Of a stretch of DNA of 64,000 nucleotides, positions 38,019-45,577 are shown piece by piece. The stretch is taken from contig JAIPBS010000010.1 of NCBI GenBank assembly GCA_021738625.1, positions 1-64,000 of the forward strand, written 5' to 3'. The number at the start of each line of letters is the position of its first letter. Within the stretch, counting starts at the first letter, position 1. Origin of the DNA: Bacteroidales bacterium. Its GTDB lineage: Bacteria; Bacteroidota; Bacteroidia; Bacteroidales; JAIOZK01. The position numbers and the translations under genes are program-made. The notes under the pieces are model-generated. The model did no database searches. It saw only the letters and a program-made list of their open reading frames with translations, and was not told where the DNA came from.

Positions 38019-40358
38019 ATGATCTGCGCTCATATCAAAACCGCTCTTAGAAGCTTTTTAAAGAACAAGGGATACGTTGTGATCAATATCCTGGGATTGG
38101 CCATTGGGATGGCCATGTTTTTCCTGATCGCCCTATATGTAAAGGATGAAATCACAGCGGATAAATTCCACAAAAACCTAGAAAATATTTACCGGATCGA
38201 AACCGACCGTTTCGCCAACACACCCATGCGAATGAAAAAACTGATGGGAGAGGAAATCCCGGAGGTCGAGAAGGTCTGCCGCATGAGCTACGGGCAGTCC
38301 AGTGGATTGTTCGAACTGGGAGAGAAAAGTTTACCTTTTGATGACATGTTGCTGGCCGACCCGAATTTCTTCGAGATATTCAGTTTTGAATTGTTGCGGG
38401 GCGATCCGGCTACCGTGCTCAGTAATCCCTATTCACTCGTGATTTCGGAGTCGGAATCGGAGAGAATTTTTGGTGCGGAGGATCCAATAGGGAAAACTTT
38501 GCTGCGTGATCAGAAAACCACATTCCAAATCACGGGCGTTATGAAAGACATTCCTCCCAATTCCTCTATTTTTGCAGGTTTGGTGGGAAATCTGGAAGTC
38601 TTCCCGGAGCTCAACGGCCATCCCGGTTACCTGGAAGATTACAACGACTGGAGCCACATCACTTTTCTGTTGCTGTCGGATAATCACAAAATCGAGGCCG
38701 TCAGCCAAAAGATCAGCAAACATCTGAACGATGAAGTTCATGCGATGATGGGCCGGGATGATTTTACGATCAATTGGTTGCTGAGGCCCATGGAAGAGGT
38801 TTATTTGAAAGAGGGCAAGCGATTTGATTTTCTCAGGCATGGTTCACTTAGTTATATTTACATTTATTCGGCTGTGGGCCTGTTTATCCTCTTTATTGCC
38901 GTCGTCAATTTTATAAATCTGGCCACTGCAACCGCATCGCGCAGGAGCCGAGAGATCGGTCTTAAAAAAGTGATCGGGGCCGGCCGGCCTGCACTCATCA
39001 GGCAGTTCCTCACCGAGTCGGTGCTGATCAGCCTGCTGGCCCTGCTGATCGCAGTTTTTTTATTTGAATTGCTAGTGCCCGTATTCAACCGTTCCATTTT
39101 GGCCGAACTGTCGTCATCCGCTTTGTTCAACCCGGGGGTGATGATTGTTGCCGTATTATTTTCAATCCTGATCGGTATTTTGGCCGGACTATACCCTGCA
39201 TTTTATCTCAGCCGGCAACAACCCGCCAGCATTCTTAAAGGCGAGAAAACAAGCGGCCGGAAGGGGATTGGTTTGCGCAGGGCCCTGATCGTTTTCCAGT
39301 TCACCATTTCGGTGATCCTTATTGTGGCCTCCCTGGTGATATACAGACAAATGCGTTTTGCGAGAAATTACGATCTGGGATTCAACAAGGATCAGGTGCT
39401 TTATTTTTATAAAAAAGGAGGTGTTTCGGATAAGTTTGAAGAATTTAAAGCCGAACTTAAATCCATACCCGAAGTGCAGCATGTGGGGGCTTCTTCCCAT
39501 ATACCGGGCTATGCCGGCATGAGCTGGGGCAGAAAAGTGGATACGGTAGACCGTCGTTTTGCCGCCATTACCTGCAACCCGGAATTCCTGGACGTTCTGG
39601 AACTTGAGTTGGTGGACGGAAGAAATTTTTATGAAGGCTCGGAGATGGATATCCATAAATCTTATATCGTGAACGAAACCTTAGTGAAGGAGTTCGGCCT
39701 GAAACAGCCCGTGGGGACCTCACTGGCCGATGGCTCCATAATCGGGGTGGTAAAGGATTTTTCTTTTGTTTCGATACGCAACCGGATCGGTCCGCTGGCA
39801 TTGGCCTATGTTCCGAGCTGGAACAATGCCATAACTGTCAGGATATCTCCCCAAAACGTACCTTCCACCATCGATCAGATTGAAAAGACCTGGGAAAGCT
39901 TTGCCTCCGGTTTTCCTTTCGATTACGGTTTTGTTGACCAGGCATATGACCGGCTGTACCGTACCGAGGAACGTCTGGCCCGTTTGTTCGGGTATTTCTC
40001 GGCACTTGCAGTTTTTATTGCCGGCATGGGCCTGGCCGGACTGGCTTTGTTCTCTGCCCGTCAGCGGACCCGGGAGATCGGCGTGCGTAAGGTGTTCGGC
40101 GCCAATCGCCTGTCGGTTGTGGGAACCATGCTGCGTGAATTTGCCATTTGGGTGGCTCTGGCCAATGTGATCGCCTGGCCGGTAGCCTTTCTGCTGATGA
40201 ATGACTGGCTGGAACGTTTTGCCTATCATATCTTTCCGCAGTTGTGGATGTTTTTGCTGGCGGCGGTGCTGGCCTTTCTGGTTGCTTTCGTCACGGTGAG
40301 CTGGCATGCCTTCCGCGCTGCCAGCGCCAATCCCGTGGATTCGCTGAGGTATGAGTGA
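38019..40358 (+). CDS. FtsX/MacB-type ABC transporter permease
   Basis: This 779-residue inner-membrane protein has the layout of large MacB-like permeases in Bacteroidota. An N-terminal helix (NKGYVVINILGLAIGMAMFF) precedes a MacB periplasmic core domain. A first FtsX domain follows (about 285-400, SRRSREIGLKKVIGAGRPAL), then a second periplasmic part and a second FtsX domain (about 665-775, RTREIGVRKVFGANRLSV). It likely works with a separate ATPase to export or signal; no ATPase lies nearby. It is alone between two 48-bp direct repeats. Confidence 0.88.
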   Translation: MICAHIKTALRSFLKNKGYVVINILGLAIGMAMFFLIALYVKDEITADKFHKNLENIYRIETDRFANTPMRMKKLMGEEIPEVEKVCRMSYGQSSGLFELGEKSLPFDDMLLADPNFFEIFSFELLRGDPATVLSNPYSLVISESESERIFGAEDPIGKTLLRDQKTTFQITGVMKDIPPNSSIFAGLVGNLEVFPELNGHPGYLEDYNDWSHITFLLLSDNHKIEAVSQKISKHLNDEVHAMMGRDDFTINWLLRPMEEVYLKEGKRFDFLRHGSLSYIYIYSAVGLFILFIAVVNFINLATATASRRSREIGLKKVIGAGRPALIRQFLTESVLISLLALLIAVFLFELLVPVFNRSILAELSSSALFNPGVMIVAVLFSILIGILAGLYPAFYLSRQQPASILKGEKTSGRKGIGLRRALIVFQFTISVILIVASLVIYRQMRFARNYDLGFNKDQVLYFYKKGGVSDKFEEFKAELKSIPEVQHVGASSHIPGYAGMSWGRKVDTVDRRFAAITCNPEFLDVLELELVDGRNFYEGSEMDIHKSYIVNETLVKEFGLKQPVGTSLADGSIIGVVKDFSFVSIRNRIGPLALAYVPSWNNAITVRISPQNVPSTIDQIEKTWESFASGFPFDYGFVDQAYDRLYRTEERLARLFGYFSALAVFIAGMGLAGLALFSARQRTREIGVRKVFGANRLSVVGTMLREFAIWVALANVIAWPVAFLLMNDWLERFAYHIFPQLWMFLLAAVLAFLVAFVTVSWHAFRAASANPVDSLRYE

Positions 40359-40361
40359 TAG

Positions 40362-40391
40362 GTTGGATGTATGGATGTATGATTGTTTGGT
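40362..40391 (+). repeat. ATGGATGTATGATTG tract (repeat family B)
   Basis: GGATGTATGGATGTATGATTGTTTGG lies four bases after the permease stop codon. The same arrangement follows the Smr gene at 49133. Confidence 0.65.
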
Positions 40392-40409
40392 TGCAGGATG
40401 AAGTTAGCC

Positions 40410-40443
40410 GTAATTTATGGTAATTGATGGTAATTCATTGTAG
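40410..40443 (-). repeat. GTAATTGATGGTAATT tract (repeat family A, inverse)
   Basis: GTAATTTATGGTAATTGATGGTAATTCATTGTAG is the reverse complement type of the AATTACCATG tracts at 1120 and 10096. It follows the family B tract, the same order as at 49133-49217. Confidence 0.7.
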
Positions 40444-40447
40444 CTCT

Positions 40448-40495
40448 GCGCCAGCCGGGTTCGACAAGCGCACCAAATTTCAACTTTCAAATTTC
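40448..40495 (+). repeat. 48-bp direct repeat, right copy
   Basis: It is identical to 37711-37758. It ends exactly at the stop codon of the minus-strand M28 peptidase gene. Confidence 0.85.
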
Positions 40496-41872
40496 TTAGT
40501 TATCGTCCGTACTTTCCCAATGCCTGTCAACCAGGTAGATCAACCCGGTGAGCAAGGTGGTACCCATTTGCAATTCCCTGAAACTTACCTCGCTGAAGGT
40601 GTCTGACATGCAGTGATGGTAGTTGTAATATCTCTGCCTGACTGTATTCAGGCCTGCCAGCGGAATGCCGAATTCCTTCAGCGGGTTGATATCGACACCC
40701 CCGTAGCCTTTCTTCAGAAAGCCGCCTCCATAGGGTTCCAGCAATGATTTAAACTGCTGCATCTCAGCAATGAAATCCGGATCGGCGCTGAAGGTGATCC
40801 CAATGGGCATGAAAGCTCCGGCGTCGGATTCGATGGCTAGCAGGTGATCGATACCATTTTCTTTGGTGTATTTCGCATAGGCCGCCCCGCCGCTCTGATA
40901 CAACTCTTCATCCATAAACATCACCGCCCGTATGGTGCGTTTGTTTTGTATTTTCAGCTCGTTGAAAATCCTCAGCACATCCATGGCCTGCACGCAGCCT
41001 GCGCCGTCGTCATGCGCACCCTCGGTGTTAAACCAGGCGTCGATATGTCCGCCGACAAGAATGATTTCTTCCGGTTTTTCCTTACCACGGATATCGACGA
41101 TCAGGTTGTATGTTGTTAACGCCGTATCGGTGGCCTGCACATTGATGTTCAGCATGAGCCCGGGAACTTTTTTGAGTTCGCTGCTCAGATAATCGGCATC
41201 CATGGTACTGACAGCCACGGCCGGTATCCTGTTCTCGCGCATGGCACAGCTTCCTGTGTGTGGGATGTCGTTCAGGTTGTATGTCATGGAACGTACGATT
41301 ACCCCGGCCGCCCCGTATTCGGCCGCCTTCACCGGTCCCCAATACCGTTGGTCCACGGCATCCCCGTATGCGGCAAAGGGATTGATGAAGGTGGGCTTCA
41401 TCGGCCGGTTGAAAAACACGATCCGCCCTCCGATCTTTTCCCTGCCAAGCCTTTCAATATCCTCCACCTGCGTCAACTCGATCACTTCCGCTGTAATGCC
41501 TTCCTTAGGTGTGGAGGCGGAAGGCCCCAGTGCATCGATTGTCAGCGCGTATTCACTGCCGTCATCATAAACAATACCGGCATCGGACGATTCATGGATC
41601 CAGGCGGGCGTAATATATTGTTGTAAGAAAACCGTATCCGCGCCCATCTGTTCAGCGTAATCCCTCATATAATCAACAGCAATATATGAGTTCGGGCTGC
41701 CGAGCAAACGCCCCGGGGCCTGCTTGCATAGGAATTCAAGATTGTGGTATGCCTCCCGGTTGGTGATGGCATTTTCGAATATTTTTCGGAGCTGCACCGA
41801 ATCGGGGTTTTGTGCCCTGATGCTGGTCGAGATGCTAAACAGCAATACTACGCTTACGATATATCTGATCAT
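40496..41872 (-). CDS. M28 family zinc metallopeptidase, exported
   Basis: This 458-residue aminopeptidase-like protein has a signal peptide (1-20, ending SIRAQ). The M28 metal-binding residues are visible in order: GGHIDAWFN (His), AHDDGAGC (Asp), MDEELYQSGG (catalytic and ligand Glu), IESDAGAF (Asp) and HHCMSDTF (His). A PA domain insertion lies around 130-240. It should remove N-terminal residues from peptides in the periplasm. It stands apart from the EamA gene downstream of it on the chromosome. Confidence 0.92.
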   Translation of the reverse strand: MIRYIVSVVLLFSISTSIRAQNPDSVQLRKIFENAITNREAYHNLEFLCKQAPGRLLGSPNSYIAVDYMRDYAEQMGADTVFLQQYITPAWIHESSDAGIVYDDGSEYALTIDALGPSASTPKEGITAEVIELTQVEDIERLGREKIGGRIVFFNRPMKPTFINPFAAYGDAVDQRYWGPVKAAEYGAAGVIVRSMTYNLNDIPHTGSCAMRENRIPAVAVSTMDADYLSSELKKVPGLMLNINVQATDTALTTYNLIVDIRGKEKPEEIILVGGHIDAWFNTEGAHDDGAGCVQAMDVLRIFNELKIQNKRTIRAVMFMDEELYQSGGAAYAKYTKENGIDHLLAIESDAGAFMPIGITFSADPDFIAEMQQFKSLLEPYGGGFLKKGYGGVDINPLKEFGIPLAGLNTVRQRYYNYHHCMSDTFSEVSFRELQMGTTLLTGLIYLVDRHWESTDDN

Positions 41873-41942
41873 ATTTTTCGATTTTGATCCGGCAAATTTA
41901 ACCCGAATAATCCATAAAATAATATGTTGTTGCGTTGAATTG

Positions 41943-42860
41943 TTATGATTGAATTCGTTTTAATCTCCTGTTGCGTCTTACACTTCCTGTTGATATGAGG
42001 ATCACCCCTGCAATGGTGAACAGACCTCCTATGATCTGGTAATCGTAAGGCAGGGTGTTAAAGTAAATGTATGCCCCAAGCAAAACAAACAGGCTTCTGG
42101 AACTTCTTACGATCGAGGCTTTCCCGGCCCCGATGTACTTCAGGGCAAGATATGAAGTAAAAACGGTCAGGAAGGGGCCGAGCAATGAACCTATGCTTAT
42201 GTTGACCGCGGCAGAAACCGGGATGACAAAAGATTCGCAATAGATACACATCATAATAAATGAAAACAATAACAGAAAAGTCGACCGGCTGATGGAAAGC
42301 ACCACCGGATCGACCACCATAATATTTTTTTTGGCAATGATGGCAGCCGAACTGAATAAAACGGCTGATATGATGATGTATTCCGTACCGTGGGTGAATA
42401 ACTTGCCCATCTCCGTGTTGCCCTTGTAGCTGATGATGAACGCGCCAGCCAGGGTGAGCGCTATGCCTGCAATTTCGTATTTGCCGAATTGTTCCCTCAG
42501 GATAATAATCCCCAGCAAGGTGACAAAAAAGGGATTGAAGTTTGCCAGAAAGGAAACAATAGCGGGATTTTCCACCACCTGAATGGCAGTGAAGAAAAAG
42601 GTCGTACCACCCACTTCCAGCAGCCCGATCACTATAAGTGCCCAGATGGTTTGCTTTTGTAGTTTTCTGATGGTTCTTACTTTTCTTCCTTTGATGGAAT
42701 AAAGCAGGTTCCAGAGCAAACCAAGACCAAACCAATAAAAGCCGAACTGAGCAAGGTGGGTTTCTTTTAGGGCAGCTTTGCTAAAAATATAAACATTGGA
42801 AACGGCTATGGCACCGAGCAGCGAAAGCAATATGCCCCTGGTTTCTTTTTTGATGACCAT
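41943..42860 (-). CDS. EamA/DMT-family transporter
   Basis: This 305-residue inner-membrane protein has ten hydrophobic helices in two EamA halves. The first half ends with ALTLAGAFIISYKG and the second with GGLFTIAGVILISTG, the family's typical glycine-containing closing helices. The C-terminus is basic (RRNRRLKRIQS), as expected for the cytoplasmic side. The substrate, probably a metabolite or amino acid, is unknown. Confidence 0.9.
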   Translation of the reverse strand: MVIKKETRGILLSLLGAIAVSNVYIFSKAALKETHLAQFGFYWFGLGLLWNLLYSIKGRKVRTIRKLQKQTIWALIVIGLLEVGGTTFFFTAIQVVENPAIVSFLANFNPFFVTLLGIIILREQFGKYEIAGIALTLAGAFIISYKGNTEMGKLFTHGTEYIIISAVLFSSAAIIAKKNIMVVDPVVLSISRSTFLLLFSFIMMCIYCESFVIPVSAAVNISIGSLLGPFLTVFTSYLALKYIGAGKASIVRSSRSLFVLLGAYIYFNTLPYDYQIIGGLFTIAGVILISTGSVRRNRRLKRIQS

Positions 42861-43158
42861 CCGGTAAGGATTTCTTTAGACAAAGTTAACAAAATAGCGC
42901 TATGAATGTACTATGTTTACCTTATGACGATTACTTTGTTCTTCATAATTTCAAGGTTTTTGTTTTGATAATTAAACACAGAAGTTGTAAAAATGTTTAA
43001 TAAAATCTATAAAAAGATAAACATAAAAAGCATAAAACTATTCAGGCGAGCTGAACCCCCTAATGCTTGGTGTATCGGTGATAAATGGGAGAGTCACATA
43101 TGATATAAAATCATTTCCTTGAATCAGCCTGCAAGTACCTGGTGTTTGTTTCCAAATT
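42861..43158. other. Intergenic region between EamA gene and the copper operon
   Basis: AT-rich, with no supported gene. A TTTCAAATTTC tract (43151-43181) runs into the end of the MbnH-like gene. Confidence 0.5.
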
Positions 43159-44373
43159 TCAAATGTCAATTTTCAAATTTCTTGCATCCGGAGGGCCGAA
43201 ATCGGGATTGGTAAGAAAGTCCTCATCCCGTAGGGTTTTGATAAAAGCTTTTAGATCTTCTTTTTCATTCGTAGTCAATTGAACACCATCGTTGGCAATA
43301 TGATGCATCAGGGGATCGATAAAGGGCGACCAGACCAGGTGATGTGAATAAAAATCGATCACCTCGTCCAGGGTATCAAATCTGCCGTCGTGCATATAAG
43401 GCCCGGTCAGTTCGATGTTTCTCAATGTGGTGGCTTTGTATGCGCCCAGATCCTGCGGGTCGCCGGTAATATGATAACGGTCGCGCGGGTCTTCATGTGA
43501 ACCCGTGAAAAGGGAATCCTTTCCGTTGTTATAAAACAGATTGGTGGTAAACAAAGGATTGCCCGCCCCGCCGTGGCAATGAAAACAGTCGGCGCCTTCT
43601 TCGGTAGTGAAAAGAACAAAGCCGTTCAGCTCGGAGGCCGTAAGTTGGACCTCGCCCCGCAAATATTTATCGAATTTCGAGTTGGCCGAGATAAATGTTC
43701 TCACAAACTGGGCCACCGCCTTGCTGATGTTGTCCATGGTCACCTGTTCCGAACCGAAAGCCTTTTCAAACAATTCGGGGTAGCCCGGTATGCTTTGGAT
43801 CAGTTCCACCGTCCGGTTGGTATCCCCGGCCATTTCATGTTCGGCCATCACGCCCATCCACACCAGGTCTTTAATATTTCTGTAATGCTCCTGTGGATTA
43901 TCTTCCGAGATGAAGCCGTTCCAAAGGTATCCGTTTTCATTCCAGATCAGGTTGATCAGTGGCAACATCACATGGGGGGTTGGTTTGCCGGTCAGTCCGT
44001 GGGTGAAGCCGCCCGTAAATTCGGGATGGTCCGTGCCGCACTCAAAAGAGTTGGCTTGGATGTGGCAGGTGGCGCAGCTCATCAGGCTGTCGGGGTGGGT
44101 GCGGCCCGACAGCCGCCCGTCGTAAAAAAGATAGCGCCCCAGTTCGACGCCTTCCACGGTCATGGGGTTGTCTTCCGGGATGTTCAGCCGCGTAGGAAAA
44201 CCGTATGGGATGTCGATCTCATAAGGCGTGGGCTGCTGTTTTTGAGGTTGCGGGTCGTCTTTTTCGGAACAGGAGGAAAAAAATGCAAAAAGCACGATCA
44301 GGGCAACAAGCGGCCATTTTTGCAATGCCCTTATGCTTCCATTAAAGATGATATTTTTTACCCTTGCTTTCAT
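43159..44373 (-). CDS. MbnH-like dihaem cytochrome c peroxidase/MauG-family lipoprotein
   Basis: This 404-residue protein has a lipobox FSSC (Cys35). Two CxxCH haem sites are present: CATCH at 100-104 and CFHCH at 263-267, as in cytochrome c peroxidase/MauG proteins. In methanobactin operons the related MbnH oxidises a tryptophan in MbnP to kynurenine. Its ATG overlaps the stop of the MbnP-like gene (ATGA), which supports that role over a plain peroxidase. It is the last gene of the four-gene operon. The last six codons (NLKIDI) lie in a TTTCAAATTTC intergenic repeat. Confidence 0.88.
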   Translation of the reverse strand: MKARVKNIIFNGSIRALQKWPLVALIVLFAFFSSCSEKDDPQPQKQQPTPYEIDIPYGFPTRLNIPEDNPMTVEGVELGRYLFYDGRLSGRTHPDSLMSCATCHIQANSFECGTDHPEFTGGFTHGLTGKPTPHVMLPLINLIWNENGYLWNGFISEDNPQEHYRNIKDLVWMGVMAEHEMAGDTNRTVELIQSIPGYPELFEKAFGSEQVTMDNISKAVAQFVRTFISANSKFDKYLRGEVQLTASELNGFVLFTTEEGADCFHCHGGAGNPLFTTNLFYNNGKDSLFTGSHEDPRDRYHITGDPQDLGAYKATTLRNIELTGPYMHDGRFDTLDEVIDFYSHHLVWSPFIDPLMHHIANDGVQLTTNEKEDLKAFIKTLRDEDFLTNPDFGPPDARNLKIDI

Positions 44374-45167
44374 TCCATAACCTCCAGTGTAAACACATCA
44401 TATGCATTCTCGCAGGCCAGCGCCATGGCTTCCTGGTTTTGCATGATATAGCCTCTCCAAACGTTGTGATCATAAGCATTGGGTGTCCGGAACCAGTTTT
44501 CCACATGCATCACGATGGTGAATTCCCGCTCCTCATTTTCCGCCAGGCTGAAGGATGAGGCCGGCAATTCCACCTCAAAAGCGTTGTGGATGTAACCGGT
44601 GATCGAGTCGGGATAGCTGTGATAAATTTGCCCGATGCCCAGGTGGAAGTCGAATGGGGTGATGCTGTTGTCGGGCTCCTGCCATTTGCCGTTCAGTTTC
44701 ATGTAATGATAACCGCCGCCCAAAAACTCGGGCCAGAACATGTCGCGTTCGGGCGGGTTCAGAAACATAAAAGAGTGGTTTTTTTCTTCGGATATGCCAA
44801 AGGTAAAACTGATCTTTTCGTAATCTCCTGCCGGGATGTTGTCGAACACCTCCCAGCGATGGGTTTCGGGAAGGTCCGTATCCACATAATGCATGTCTTT
44901 CCATTCATCTACCAGGTAATGACCGCCATCCGTCCGGTGCAGTTTGACATCCGAAATAAAATACTGGATTTCGTTTACCAGGTAGGGATTACCAGCTTCA
45001 TTCACATATTTCATGGTGTCGAATTCGATCGGTGATCCGTCCAGTCTGTGCACGAAATTGAATGTGACTTTTTGTTCGCTTTGCTGCAAGGGATCATCTT
45101 TTTCCTTGCAGGAATTAAATCCGAGAACGATTAGCAATAGCAGTATACCGGTATATTTTTTCATCAT
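44370..45167 (-). CDS. MbnP-family copper-binding lipoprotein
   Basis: This 265-residue lipoprotein (lipobox LGFNSC, Cys20) matches the MbnP family. FNFVHRLDGSPIEFDTMKYV opens the domain, EIQYFISDVKLHRTDG follows, and DMFWPEF...GYHYMKLNG (about 143-160) is the family's conserved tryptophan region. Trp145 there is a candidate for oxidation by MbnH. Other tryptophans are at 89, 105, 162, 225 and 237. MbnP binds copper once matured. It should sit on a periplasmic face of the membrane next to its receptor partner. Confidence 0.85.
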   Translation of the reverse strand: MMKKYTGILLLLIVLGFNSCKEKDDPLQQSEQKVTFNFVHRLDGSPIEFDTMKYVNEAGNPYLVNEIQYFISDVKLHRTDGGHYLVDEWKDMHYVDTDLPETHRWEVFDNIPAGDYEKISFTFGISEEKNHSFMFLNPPERDMFWPEFLGGGYHYMKLNGKWQEPDNSITPFDFHLGIGQIYHSYPDSITGYIHNAFEVELPASSFSLAENEEREFTIVMHVENWFRTPNAYDHNVWRGYIMQNQEAMALACENAYDVFTLEVME

Positions 45168-45199
45168 ACTAAATCAAAACGAAATTATCACATTGCTTA

Positions 45200-45574
45200 T
45201 TATTCGTAAGGGATGCTGCCCGAAACCGTCACAAAGTTCAGGGTATCGTATAGGCTGCTTTCCTGCCGGAAAACCTTTCCGTTAAGTAGTATTTCGACAT
45301 TGATGCCGGTTTCCGGGTCCTTGTAATTGGCCGAAACGTAAACGATGTCGCCTTCCGTGCCGGTGAAGGCATAGGTCCAGATGTCCTCGGCGCTGGACAC
45401 ATCAACGCTTTTGCGCTGAATATCTCCCTGTTCACCCCGGTAGCTAACCGAAAAACCGGATTCATTGTCGGATATCCGGTAAGTGACCTTATGCTCATCA
45501 TCATTGGGCTCACAGGCCGCAACGAACAGGATTACAAAAAACAGCAATATTTTATTTCTCTTCATTTTCTCCAT
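45200..45574 (-). CDS. Small lipoprotein of the copper operon, function unknown
   Basis: This 124-residue protein has a signal peptide with lipobox FVAAC. The mature part is all-beta in appearance (VTYRISDNESGFSVSYRG, IVYVSANYKDPETGINVEIL, KVFRQESSLY) and reminiscent of MmpS-type small beta-sandwich proteins, but I cannot assign it. It has no metal-binding cluster of His, Met or Cys. It lies 3 bp after the receptor gene and 32 bp before mbnP, so it belongs to the operon. It may tether or chaperone the receptor or MbnP. Confidence 0.8.
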   Translation of the reverse strand: MEKMKRNKILLFFVILFVAACEPNDDEHKVTYRISDNESGFSVSYRGEQGDIQRKSVDVSSAEDIWTYAFTGTEGDIVYVSANYKDPETGINVEILLNGKVFRQESSLYDTLNFVTVSGSIPYE

Positions 45575-45577
45575 GCC

